Shown here: one piece after another, positions 24,648 through 36,759 of the stretch
Layout: each line of letters begins with the position of its first letter
How positions within the stretch are numbered: the stretch's first letter is position 1
Assembly (NCBI GenBank): GCA_026874595.1
Contig: CM049318.1
Span: forward strand, 19,939,456-20,003,455
Source: Sipunculus nudus
Taxonomy: Eukaryota > Annelida > Sipuncula > Golfingiida > Sipunculidae
Direction of reading: 5' to 3'
DNA: 64,000 bases
The notes under the pieces: model-generated
The model's database searches: none
Seen by the model: only the letters and a program-made list of their open reading frames with translations
Told to the model about the DNA's origin: nothing
Position numbers and translations under genes: made by a program

Positions 24648-25938
24648 CGTGCACTGACGCATGTGTAGCTGGTTGAAGCATTTACCTTAAAAGGAATATA
24701 TCAGTTTTACTTAAATTGTGCTATGGAAGATGGTGTTATTTCACTTTAAAGCGAACTGTATCTTTCCATTCAGTAACTCCATCACTATATAACTTTCTGA
24801 ACCTCATATCAAAAGCACAGATCGTATTCGTTAATATTTACAAGTAAAACCAAGTATGACGTACTTGTTTTAAAGGTTTCAGGTTCAGGCTATCTTGTGC
24901 TCCCATTTTGTATGTTATCCATGATTAGGGAGAAGTATTAAAATGAGGTTTGCAAAATCATAATCAATTATTTTTACAAATGAAAATATATTTTTTCTGA
25001 CTTGCATTCTAGGTTCATGGCTGGTTAATTCATTGGCATTGATTCATTTTCAATGCTGGAAGGATCATATACCCTATTCCGCAGAGATCCCTATACCAGT
25101 ATTTTTTACTGCAGTAAATTAAAGTAAATGCAATACAGATCTAATGATGTGCCAGCTACAGAAACACATGTACGCAACATACTTTAGTATTTAAATATCC
25201 CCATTTCTACATTCAATTAAACAAAATATCAATATGCATGAACAAGATATAAAATGATCAGGTGTCATATATGATTTATATTTTATTATCTGGATACTTT
25301 GTTTAACTGCTGTTTTTTAAAATTGCTCATTTAAGCGGTGCCCGAATGAATTTGCCGACCGGATTCTGCCAAGAAACCCTACCTCTCGCGAGAGTACCTG
25401 CTCAGGTCTTCAGATGGACACACTAGGCACGTAACCCCTGATACATGCTGTTTACACCCCAATAAATGAAACCCAAATTACACAGTAATTATTCCTTGGA
25501 GACAGAAAACTCCATTCGTAAGATTCCCTTGTGTTATAAAATGTGCTGCACTTGGACTTTACGTTATCTATGCTCTCTAGTTGAGTTTTGATCTAATATC
25601 CTGCCACCAGATTCATACAAATACCATTCCTTGGAATTGGTTGTACATAAAACTTAAAAAACTTATAAAAAGCCTTAAGTTTTATAAATTAAACAGACAA
25701 AGATTGCCGCATACCTCGTTGGTATAATTAAACCGTGGATAAAATCCTTTAAAGTGGTGGTCAGTCACTATTCACAGATTCAGTATCAAGCTTCAGAAGA
25801 CAAATTCTCCATATAAAGGAGAGTGTTATGAACATAGCAACTTCTCTCCTGTGAAGATGACGTCAAACAAAAAGAAAATAATAAAAATATTGTTGTCAGT
25901 ACATTGTGTGGAATGACATTTACACAAGATTATTATTT
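24648..25938. other. Non-coding, downstream of A2
   Basis: Intergenic and presumed 3' region of A2. No clear AATAAA lies within 100 bases of the A2 stop on the minus strand; one is at 25282-25287. Confidence 0.5.
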
Positions 25939-28900
25939 TCAATGTTTACATTGAACGTTTTTCTTTAAAACCCTGAAATTGCTGATGTAAGTGTTAATGT
26001 CAAGGACAATGACAAACACGAAGAAAAAGATCAGGAATATTAAACTGGTTCCACCAAGGGCGCGAGCGCTCGTGCGGTAGTCGGATGACGTCATGTCGCC
26101 TCGGCCCGAGGCTTCGTATTTTATCTCACCATCAAGTAATTGAACTGTAGGTATGGGTTGAAGAGTCATGCTCTCGGCTGAGATAGGTGCATCTGTTGTC
26201 CTTATAACGGGTGTTGATGTTTCATCTGCAAATATTTATTTGTCACAGATATAAGAGCCATAAATGACATTTCACATCTAGATACATGTACCCTTATATT
26301 TAGGAAGAATCTGAAGTGATGAATTATACACACTAAAGAAATAATTCTCAAACAACATTATCCTTCTATTCTGAGGTGTCAAATGACGACCCTTCAACAA
26401 GTGAACAGCTGATCGTATGGGGAGGCAAGGTTATTATAAAATGGTAGTGATTGTAGGGACAGCACGCGTTGCATTGACAGAGAAACCTAGAATACAATGT
26501 TTCAGATATCAAAGGAAAACGCTCAGTCCGATTTAAATTAGAGCTCATTAGAGCTCAGCCAGTTTTGGAAGGACATGGGGAGCGTCGTGTTGTCTCGAAT
26601 CCTCTGCTTTTATTTTAATTAAAAAGTACGAAAATTAATTGTTGGCATAGATGACCTCTGCAATAACCGATGAACCAATACATATCGTATTGCAATTCAT
26701 ATCATGTATTTACTCATGTAATTCTTCTTTATTGTGTATGTAGAGTGTCTGCACCCGGAATTCGCAAAAACACGTTACGCTGATATTAAATGATCGTTTA
26801 AAAGAGGAATAGGTAGAATTATATACATATAGTTGCGGGTGAGGTAAGATTTCGCTATGCAGGGGTTTTAGAAACGCGGGGGTTAGCGTCTGTGGGATCA
26901 AAAATGGCCCTTGGGGTTCAACCATCCAATGGGAAACTTGAATTTCTGGCACTAGGATCGAAAAGAAAAAAAATTTGCTTATATTTCAGTCACTGCCCTA
27001 AATGAGCTAGTAAATTGTGTAAACCCTGCACTGAAAACTTAACCTTTAATTTTAGTTTAAGCAACTAATTATGTAATGCACGATCTTCTTTTAATTTTAA
27101 TGATAGGTAATGATATAAATTTTAAAAAAAATTGTTTTACATAACCATTCCAAAATTTACACATAATTTCCCTTTTGGATGGTTCAAACTAAAAGGACTC
27201 TACAACATGTTGGCCGGAACGTCTCCTATTGAAAGCCCTGCCTATGGCGATAATAAATGAAACTAATTATAAAATATATATAAACAAACTCAAGTAAATA
27301 ACATGGTATCACCTTGTGGTGTGGAGTTTTTGCAGTTTGGTTTGGTGATTAGAGATTCTATCGTTGGACAGATGGTTTCTGTGTTGTTGACAGCTTATAA
27401 AAAAAAGAAAATATTAATATATTTAGAATTATATATATTATATAAAAATAAATATATTTTGTAACATCATGTTAAAAGATCAGACTGAAACCGTTTCATT
27501 GAAGAAGTGGATCAAGGAAGTTTAGATATATATATATATTTTTTATCAATAATTTAGTAGATAAGGTGTTGGTATCCTGCTATATCGGAACAGGACATCA
27601 TGTTGGAACTGCTCTATTGTTTAAAACTACCACTGGAAAGCAGAAACGGCAGGCAACGTCTGACACTCTGTGCTGACGGAGATCAATGGAAATGTTACAT
27701 AAATAATTAAATAACTTTTAACAGCAGGTGTGAGTTACTCAAAAACCTTTTCTTATATTGTGATCTGTTAATGATACCTTACAAAAATATGACAGAAAAA
27801 AAGGTGTATGTGTTTAAATATTTAAAAGAAAATTACCTTGGTAAAATTGGCATATAAATCGAATTTTTACAGTGCATGCCCTATTATTCCAGATGTTTCC
27901 GCTTTGAAGCCGCACGCAATGTTCAACATCCAGTCGTTCATAATCTTTCAAGGCTCCCCATTCAAACGGACCGTCAATCCAGGTGTAGTTATTCTCGTTC
28001 GATGGATGTTTCCACATCCCCAACCAGTAATCATTGCTGAATAAAAAAAAACAATCTCACAGTTTTTATAGTTATTACATGCGATGCTTACCATCCCTTT
28101 TAACAAGCTTTACGAGAGGTATATGCAGCTCGTTAAATGTAGTCTGTGACACGAACAATAAGACTTATCAGTACATAAGATAAGTTCAGTTTAGGCATGA
28201 TCCAATTGAACTGAAAAAAAACAAGGTACTTTTATTGTTTTAATAGATTTCGGACAACAAAAATGAAATAACGTTTAGATTACCTTGAACACGGTAAGAT
28301 ATATTATTTTTTTAATGATTTGCCTATTTTTAACACAGTTCTTTCTTTTAGGACATATCAACCGCATCATATGCCAAAGTTTCCTTACAAGATTCTTTCA
28401 TAAAATATTTACATCAATAGAATCAAACCTCGCCTGTAAGGTCAATAAGATAAGGTAGATGAGTTTTTTTTTCTCGTCTTTTTGTCGGCTTATGTCAATC
28501 GATCAATATGTGTTTAATTGATAGATCAAAACACGTTGCTTGAATGTAGGGTCTTTTTGTGAACTGAACTATATTTTCCTTTAAATTCAGATAAAGCAAG
28601 AAAGGTAACCAAGCGTTTGTAATTATTTTGTTTTTCTGTTAACCATATCATTATTTGTTAAGCGTATAGTTTTGATGACAGTGTGCAGGATTAAATCCCA
28701 AATTCATCTAGAGTTTTAAGAATACATTCCAAGTCCCTTTACGGTTTAAACAAGCTGGTTCGCCACTGGTTCCTTCTTGAGAGACCGGTTAAGGTCATTA
28801 TTTACCTTCGCAGATCTATGTCGGAATTTTAGTGTCAAGGTAAAGACAAGACTTCGGCCAGGCCAACAAAACTGACCCTTGCTTTCAGTTGATCAAGAAT

Positions 28901-29211
28901 TGTACACCCATGGTTGCACCTAAAATATATGACATCAGTAAAGAGACAAACTGGCCAGAGTTTATTTCAAAATACTTATATCTGACTCACCTGATGCCAT
29001 TGATGAGAGCCGTGGAAACATCTTCTTGTTCCTCTGCCGACTTAATGGTTGCTAGGTCACCTTGTTCATCCATGCAGTATTTCCGAGCTCCGTCCCAGTC
29101 CTTCCTGACGTCATACTGCCGGTAAACTTTCTTATACACATTGGCCTCAATGTTATACATTTCGAGAACAACATAGAGCATAATATAAAGGATAACACCC
29201 TTGGTGATCAT
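25939..29211 (-). CDS. C-type-lectin-like type I membrane protein A2 (type 2 gene, copy A)
   Basis: Four exons: 28991-29211, 27837-28036, 27313-27393, 25939-26225. Junctions are GT-AG in phases 2-1-1, giving 262 residues. Residues 1 to about 24 are a signal peptide. The CTLD runs about 30-140 with Cys at 46, 114, 128 and 136, YWLGMW, WIDGPFEW, WNN and FICQ. As in A1, no EPN/QPD is present and WNN stands for WND. The stalk exon has NNT and NST sequons and two Cys (149, 161), against one in A1. The membrane helix is about 225-242, with a basic 20-residue tail lacking an ITIM. Stalk and membrane exon resemble A1 (SSDYR, LDINTY, SNFRVLKKN), so the types arose by an older duplication. The stop is in frame and no break is seen. 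Confidence 0.85.
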
Positions 29212-29909
29212 GATGCTTTGCCGTTCTAAGAAACGCTCGAAATATTTATGTCTGAATTCAATCCATTTTTTAAAGCATTCAGGATGTTGATAATGCCTCT
29301 GCCATTGTAATTTACCCTCTATTCAAAAGGGTGCATTGAAGTCATAATTCCATAATGTATGTAAATGTTTGAGTCAACATTAAAGTACTTTACTTCAGTA
29401 GAGCGTTCCCAAATTGTCCAGCCCTTAATTGAAAAAAAGCGTTCGCAACAATAACGCTGTTGTCGAAATCAATGGTGTTCTGAGCTTTAACATACTCATT
29501 ATTACATAATTCATGATAGGCCCTTTTGCCCCAAAGCTGTAAATAGGACACTAATGAAATTACACGGTGCCAGTTTTGAAGCCATTCACATGCACTGTCG
29601 GGTTCAATTTATTTTATGGATGTATGATTGAAGGGAAAATGAGCTATAGAAATATAAATAGACAGCACTGAATTACGTAAACAGCTGATTGCATTTTGCT
29701 ATGACCACAAAAGTGTACCTATTAACTATTAACGATTTAGTACTGCTCGGCCCTAAATAACTTAAAGTAATGCTTAGTATCAATCACTTTGTGTCAATGG
29801 GATGAATCAATCAGGATCGGAGACAGCGATCACCTTTTTACTTCGTATAATACTTAATCTAAGCAAATCTGTATCGGTGTATTTCCGGCTATAGAAATCA
29901 AATTTGAAA

Positions 29910-29962
<53 letters not shown>

Positions 29963-30350
29963 AAATGGTTTAAACAAATTAATTAATAATAAGTCGATTA
30001 GAGCTTTGTCACTAGATTCTCCCAGTTTTTTTCCCAGATCAAGTTTACATAGGCATTTTATAAAGCGTTAGATTTATGGGCTTAAGGTCCTTGATTCGGT
30101 CTCGAAATCTTAAGATTAGTATAAGATATCTGGATTATTAGATCCCCCTGCATTAACGTGCATATACATACTTTAAAGATTATATTGTTTTATACATGAC
30201 GGAATATATATTTGAATATACATACTCATGCAAAATGTACTAATCACGTTAGTAAAAATAAACTTCGAACAGATATATTATGCATTATATTATGCATTTA
30301 TATATTTGTGTATAGGGTACATACTGTTACGATGCTTCTCGCAATATATG
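29212..30350. other. Upstream of A2; spacer
   Basis: Presumed promoter side of A2. No gene seen. A TA microsatellite lies at 29914-29957, and the last 30 bases belong to the inverted paralogue of 24618-24647. Confidence 0.5.
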
Positions 30351-30352
30351 TA

Positions 30353-31884
30353 CAGTATTTCTTTGATAAGATACCAGTTCCTTAAATTTTATTTTGCCTG
30401 ATTTAGTCGCCGGGGCAAAATAATGTACCAGTAAAAATAAACGCCGGTCTTGAATGGACGCCGGTCTTGTTCATAGGTCTGGTGTCAGAGTAGTTTCTAT
30501 GTTTGCCGCTAGATGTCTTTTCCTTTCACTGTAATTAGTGCATTTGCCGGTGATTTACCGGTCAAATTGACCATAGATTGTTGTATGAATTTCGGCTTAT
30601 GTTGTACTATTAATATAGTTAATTCCTCTATAAACAATTCTTTCATCTTTCCTGAAAGCCTGTTTCCATGAGGGACAGCAAATATTCCAAATCGTAAAAA
30701 TGAATAAAGCCGATCACTATCCAAGTAAAGGTACACAAATACGTCACCAGTGAAAAGACTAACACTATCTATGCTTTCAAGCTAAGGAAATATAGTACCA
30801 ATTTTGTAGAGTAAACGTCTACCTCACGGATGGTTGAACAGAACTGTTCAACAACGTTTTGGTACAAATTTATTGTGTAGCATGAAGACGCCAAATGATA
30901 AGCCTTGCTAGCATTTTGAAGCTTTTTAAATGCGTACCTACTGGTATCGAAAGCACGCTTCTGAGATAATCTTAAGTTAAAAAGTACTTAAGTGAAGTTA
31001 CTACTCTTATTAACAACCAAATGCTCAGTAAAAAAAACCCGGCAGTAATGTCACATACCAGTATATACCAGGTCAGAAACGTTTGAATACGCTGTGTCAA
31101 GCTGACTCATTTAAAAGGCTGACGGAAAGTGTCTTGTAAACGAATTTCTCATTGCCGTTATACGTCTCGAACCGCCCCCCCCCCCCCTTTTTTTTATGGA
31201 ACCAATGTTACCAGTTGTACGCGGTGCACAGTTAATGGAAGAGCCTCCAGTGTTCGGCATATACTAGGTCAGAAACGCTTGCATACGCTGTGTCGGGCTG
31301 AATCAATTAAATATTTGACGGGAGAAAAGTGTCATGAAAATGATTTACGCTGTGCTGCTCCCCCCCCCCCCCCCGGCCGTATTCCGAAGGAATCAATATT
31401 ACCAGTTGTAGGTGGAGAAAAGTTTTTTTAAGAGCCATCCCGTGTTGAGAGGGAAACAATGTTACCAACTGCACACGGTGTAAAATAAACGGATAAGCCA
31501 CCTGAAACACCTGGGTACCTTGTTTCGCGAAGCCCGCTTGGACAGATTCTTGTGGACAACTGCATTCTCTCGCTGTGATTCCCCGTTAATTCGTATTATG
31601 GTGCGTGATTGTAGAGATTGCGCCTAACCCATATCCCTATTGCATCTACCAAAATTTCGTTAACACAATCCGTGTACGGCGATGTTTTCAAAGGTGTCCC
31701 TAAGTAGTGACCGGCGGGTTTATTGTTTCGACGTTTTCTATTTTTTAGTTTGCCAGATGAGCCTGTTAATGTATTTTTTAATAAAAGCTGGTAGGCCTTT
31801 AAAAGAAGCTGGCCGTGATCAGACGTCGGGTCAAAGCAGGGTCTGAAAAAATAAACGCCCGCTTGTCTGTTCGAGGAAATACGG
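30353..31884. mobile_element. 1.53-kb TA-flanked TIR element in the spacer
   Basis: Left end CAGTATTTCTTTGA and right end TCGAGGAAATACGG are imperfect inverted repeats, flanked by TA at 30351-30352 and 31885-31886. Subterminal AATAAACGCC phrases occur near both ends. The sequence on the two sides joins to match 24305-24647 in reverse, so the insertion can be seen against a filled/empty site pair. No intact transposase frame; a minus-strand frame at 30509-30736 is unassigned. Confidence 0.7.
31060..31500. repeat. ~195-bp tandem repeat inside the TIR element
   Basis: Two and a partial third unit: TAxTAGGTCAGAAACG at about 31066 and 31261, followed each time by ATACGCTGTGTC, a 12-15 base C run, and AATxTTACCAGTTGTA. 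The third unit keeps only the last block. Confidence 0.7.
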
Positions 31885-31886
31885 TA

Positions 31887-32190
31887 GTCATAAATTATTC
31901 AATGTCAGTCGCTTGATTATTGTTCACTATGGCTGCATGACAGACAGTCATGACAGCTTCATTGTGACCAATTCAAACATTCACATCAAAGTTAGGAAAT
32001 AGATGCCTTACAAACAACCAATCAGCCCTCCCAACGGATCCCGGTCCGTCAGCGGCTTTATCTATAATGCAATGAATAAATGAATATTTTATTCAGGTAT
32101 GTAGGCCTTTCTGGGAGCCTTTCATACATCAATACCCATTAACGTTGTCAAAGCGCATAATATTTACTTTCTGAATATGCTTTTTTTATA
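31887..32190. repeat. Inverted paralogue of 24305-24617
   Basis: Reverse complement of a copy A segment (and of about 59500-59810 in copy B), clearly more diverged than the A/B pair. It predates the segmental duplication or is an interspersed repeat. Confidence 0.75.
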
Positions 32191-33064
32191 CATTGTGTCT
32201 TTTTGAAATATTGTAACTTGATACTTATTTATCGGGAAAACGTATAGAAATAAATGTAAAAGAATATAGTCTTTTGTGAGGATCGATTTATTACAAGGAC
32301 AAACACAACTTTTACTCAATTAAATCACAAGACATATTTACGACTTCGACAAATGCTTTTTAATTAGGGTTTGAGAATCAAGGAAATTTATGAACCTTTA
32401 AATAAAAAAAAATGAAATATGTACTATTTCACTTTTTCGCAATATCGTCGTATAAATTATTTTTTGCTGTATGTGGCTAATATTACATATTTTTTATAAG
32501 CTAATGTAATTTGTTTTCCATATCAGGTTATGAATTTTTTCATTTAAGTTTGCATTGTTAAAATTAAATAAGAAAGTTCGTCCTAATGGCGACATCTGTT
32601 GATCCTACCTATAACTAAAATGCAGGAGTATCCGACATGGAATGCTTTAGTTCTAATGGCCTGAATTGTTCTCTTGATGATTCCATCTACGATGTTTATA
32701 AATGCTACTTAATAATATGAGAATGAACCAGTCATTTTTCACCTGTTACTTGATGACTGAGAAAAATTAATCGAAAATACTGTTAAGGTCCATTTGCTCA
32801 CCAAAAATAACACTTAAGAATTAATACATCGACACAAACACATACCACAACACACACGCAGTTATTTCTTAGTTTAATATCACTGATTCAACTGACAAAC
32901 AAAATTTTAAAGTGTAAAATATTTTTATAAATATTTAGAAATTGAATTTATCTCAACCAATATAAATAGACTGAATATGGTGGCACCTGTCAGCCAACAC
33001 CCAAAACATTATATTGCTACCATCCTCGACGACCCTGACTCAATCCAATAGGTTTAGTTGTGGT
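32191..33064. other. Non-coding, no gene seen
   Basis: AT-rich spacer without a supported frame. Confidence 0.5.
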
Positions 33065-33338
33065 ATATGTAAAATCCCCATTTTAAATTTTTGCATGGAT
33101 GTTCTGAGTTATTGATATACAATAAAGCCATGAAATTTCCACCATCAACGATACCGCGATAGGTGGTTGTAATTTCGAGGTGATCGTCTAAGTGAGGTTT
33201 CATATGTAAAATCCCCATTTTAAATTTTTGCATGAATGTTTTGAGTTATTGATATACAATAAAACTCCGAAATTACCACCATCAACGATACCGCGATAGA
33301 TGGCTGTAATTTGGAGGTGATCGTCTAAGTGGGGTCTC
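33065..33338. repeat. Tandem 137-bp repeat, two units, each holding a degenerate MITE
   Basis: Units begin at 33065 and 33202 with ATATGTAAAATCCCC. Each contains an 81-bp segment (33120-33200, 33257-33337) whose ends resemble the TIRs of the element at 3217-3370 (ATAAAACTCCGAAATTAC; CTAAGTGGGGTCTC). Confidence 0.8.
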
Positions 33339-34400
33339 ATATACAAAGAAAACAAGAATTTAGAACACGCACATATGATTATCATTTTGAGATGGTCGCT
33401 AAACAGAGACGGCCGATAGGCGAGATTTAACTGTTTGATACGGATGATCAAGATTGGGGGATGGGGCTAGAGATGCTAACAACTTCAGTGAAAGGTTAAT
33501 ACTTGTGTCTGTAGACAAGCAGATAAGTTATTTATAAAATCAGCCATGACAGTCGATAAAAATAGCAGTTATATGTACGTAGCAGGTTTAACGAGCATCA
33601 TAGGCGAAGAGCATTGGTTGCGCCTCAGAATCATCATATGTGTTCCCAGGTGACCGTTTTTATTTTGTTAATAATAGCTGAGGATCTTATAGAATGTAAA
33701 AAAAATCTTAGACATGTGCTCAGTGCTGTTTTTTTTTTTTTACAAAGATTTCTATGTTTCTGTTCAAGAAAAAAAGATTTCTGAATTAAAATAAGAATTT
33801 TGAATGGAATACTTTATATTTCGAAGCTCACGTCTTAACTATCAGTATATCTTTACTGATATTGTATTTTTTTATAAATTCAACAAAGAATAATCCTTCT
33901 ATCAACTTTTATGGCTGCCTAGACCTACTTAGGTGATTAGTAAATAATGAATCCAAGACAGAACATGCAAAAACTACTTGGAATATGAAATATTTTTTAA
34001 AGAGTCAGCATTTAGGAAGACAACCTTTGATCGACTTTCTTAATCATTTTTATTTGATCACTGATATTGCTGTTATATTGTTATTTTTAGTTCGTTTTGA
34101 AAACAGTTATCATGAATTTTTTATTTCTGTACGATAAAAACTGTTCTCCTGAGATGAAGTCTATGGACTTTTCTACAGTAAATATTCAACTAAGGCCCTT
34201 CCTCAAGATAAATAACCATATGTTACCGCCCATGGGCAATCCTCCTCCACCCTACCAGTCCCTTTAAAAATCCACACCAACATAACAAATAATATAATAC
34301 ACAGATATGACCAACAATACATAATACATAGATTTGGCTATCGGTGCTGATAGAAGCAAAAAGACTGAGAAGAGGAAAAACTCACATTCGCATTTATGCC
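33071..34400. repeat. Local duplication, unit 1
   Basis: Matches 34790-35760 in order: ATTTTTGCATGxATGTTCTGAG, AAAATCAGCCATGxCAGTCGAT, TTTTTAAAGAGT, and CATTCGxATT. Divergence is high. A plus-strand start frame (MTVDKNSSYMYVAG) is mirrored in unit 2. Its meaning is unknown. Confidence 0.65.
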
Positions 34401-34456
34401 ACTTCTACCTTTATCCTTTATTACAAAGTATCTATCTATGTATGTAAGTATGTATC

Positions 34457-34477
34457 TCTCTCTCTCTCTCTCTCTCA

Positions 34478-34536
<59 letters not shown>
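34457..34536. repeat. (TC)n(TA)n microsatellite
   Basis: About 46 bp of TC repeat, with one CACT break, followed by about 34 bp of TA repeat. Confidence 0.95.
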
Positions 34537-34541
<5 letters not shown>

Positions 34542-34789
34542 CTCTGAAAATGAAGCAAATGAAATATTCCTGCGCATTATACTAGTTTTCTTTTTATTGA
34601 AAAAAAATCTTTGAAAGGATAAAGTTCTGGGTCAAGAGTGTAAGTTTCGCAACAAATTTTCAATTGAAATCTGATGGGAAATGGTTGAAAACAACCGAAG
34701 CAAGTATTTTAACACGGCTACCTCCGTTGACATCTCTACCTTGCTCAATCGAGCAGATAGTTAGGTCATCTCTGATATTGGGGATTGGA

Positions 34790-35760
34790 TGAAGAAAACC
34801 ATTTTTAATGTTTGCATGAATGTTCTGAGCCAGAGGGTTGAACGAATCTATCGTTTCTGTGGTACATAGATGATCGTGGATGGTAAGTTTTTTTTTGGAA
34901 ATCGAAAGGAAGTGAAAGTAAAAGAGTAGTATCTTTGGACCAGTGGATAACTTATTTAAAAAATCAGCCATGGCAGTCGATCGATATAGCAGTTACATGT
35001 TCATAGCAGGTATATGTTGTCAATGCCGCACGGGTATCCTAGGTGAAGAGAATTGGAAACGCTTCAGAAACATTAAAGGTGAAAATCTCCTGTCACCAGG
35101 TGAGAATCGTTTCCTTTTAAATCAGGATATAAATGAACATGTTTTCAGTACTGATTATTTTTATTAAGCCTCCTCTGTTTACCTTTATGTATAGGGAAAT
35201 GATAAATTCATATCCGAAATTTGAAAAGAATATTTCGTATACCAAAGTTCATGGTCTAAACTACTGGTATCCCTCAAGTAATATTCTAAATTTTGAAAAT
35301 TTTGCAAATGATTATCATTCTATCAATTATCACGGCTGCTTAAACGTTGTCACGGACACCTTTTGGATTCGGAAAATAACTAATCCACACCAAACAGGAC
35401 AAAACTATTTGAATAATTAAACATTTTTAAAGAGTTTAGGGAGACGACCTGGGACAGTTCTTGTGTGTTGTTGTTTTGCAAATCGGAAAATCTTTGGTCG
35501 CTGATATTATTTATATGCTCAAAAAAGGTAATATATATATATATTCTTATTCGAGTGAAAAGCATATGGAATTTATCTGGGTAAAAACAGGAAATAACAT
35601 TAGCCACAAAGGACTAAAATAAGATACCACCTCGAGCTGAATTTCCAGAGGTTATCGCCGATAGGTACTCCTCCTTAAGTGATAAACAATATGACAAACA
35701 GACATGACCATATATAGTATAAGAGATGTAAAACCTCTCGCATTCGAATTCCTGGATATC
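34790..35760. repeat. Local duplication, unit 2
   Basis: Diverged second copy of 33071-34400. A plus-strand frame from 34970 (MAVDRYSSYMFIAG) ends at a possible donor, CCAG/GTGAGA, at about 35098-35104. Unit 1 has CCAG/GTGACC at the matching place. A relic or weak exon is possible but unsupported. Confidence 0.6.
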
Positions 35761-36484
35761 GTAGCTTAATTGATCATCACAAAGGGAACCTTATAAGTGA
35801 GGCATCCGGCATATGAATAACTCTTTATGAAAAGAAAGTAATGTAATGAGATTCTGAATGTTGTAAAAAAGGCATAACACTTATAATTACAATTCTCTTA
35901 CGAACCCTAAATGAAACATAATATCACCTCCTTTTTAAATCTAAACACGTCATAGCCAATGCAGGATGTGTGTATTGTAGAAAAATAATAGTTCTTACTT
36001 ACATTCTTTATCATTAAATTTTACATTATTAACCCTTTCCTTATAGTCGTAAAGGGATAACACGGCAATCAGACGCTTTTTTGATAGCACCCCTAGAGAA
36101 TGCCACTTTATTAATTCAATTCAAAGGTTTGTTTTAAATGTTGTTTACTTCCATTAGGAACACATAACGTGTACATAAGTTATACATTAGGTGTACAATG
36201 TTACTTCCAATGGTTCGTACATTTTCGTTAAATGCATTGTTTTGCCCCCGCAAGTTCAAACCACTTTTTAACTGTATAAAAAGTCATACTTTATATTCAA
36301 AGTTCTCTTTCCATAAAATATATCATTAAACAAGGAAAATACGCAAAGTAATAGCATTTTTTGGGATATTATCATGTAGTTTAACAAAAGCTTACTCATA
36401 GCTCCTTGGGATTCAATTAAGTTATTAAATAATGCATTTTTTAATATGTATATATCTTGATGTGCTTCGAAGCAATTGCTTGAG

Positions 36485-36485
<1 letters not shown>
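35761..36485. other. Non-coding, no gene seen
   Basis: AT-rich spacer before the TA-flanked palindrome. Confidence 0.5.

Positions 36486-36537
<52 letters not shown>
36486..36537. repeat. (TA)n tract left of the palindrome
   Basis: About 52 bp of uninterrupted TA repeat. Confidence 0.95.
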
Positions 36538-36541
<4 letters not shown>

Positions 36542-36608
36542 GTTGAATTTCTGGACAGGGTGGGTTAACAAAAGTGCTCGACAACGTACCTGTCGTTGGA
36601 GCTGGGGT

Positions 36609-36708
36609 AGAAGGTAGTGTTACCCTCTGATGTGAAGTGCTCTATGGCCTACAGACTAGGCCTAGTCTGTAGACCATAGAGCACTTTACATCGGAGGGTA
36701 ACACTATC

Positions 36709-36712
<4 letters not shown>
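36609..36712. repeat. 104-bp near-perfect palindrome
   Basis: Arms AGAAGGTAGTGTTACCCTC... and ...GGGTAACACTATCTTCT meet at CTAGGCCTAG (centre 36660/36661) with no loop. Only a handful of mismatches. TA tracts lie on both sides (36486-36537, 36713-36756), so it could extrude as a cruciform or form a long RNA hairpin. Confidence 0.9.

Positions 36713-36756
<44 letters not shown>
36713..36756. repeat. (TA)n tract right of the palindrome
   Basis: About 44 bp of TA repeat starting directly at the palindrome end. Confidence 0.95.

Positions 36757-36759
<3 letters not shown>

Larger units (their letters stand above)
6571..28893. repeat. Segmental duplication, copy A
   Basis: Collinear with 38859-64000, by eye about 96-97% identical. 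Both start at the same phrase (TAACAATAAATATCACATACC), and flanking sequence before it is unrelated. The right limit cannot be set because copy B is cut by the window end. Offset grows from 32,288 to about 35,110 because copy B carries more or retains more sequence at several indels. Confidence 0.95.

Noticed and set aside
28894-29211. Placing the right edge of the duplication after A2
   Set aside because: Copy B is cut at 64000, matching about 28889, so whether A2 exon 1 is duplicated cannot be decided here.
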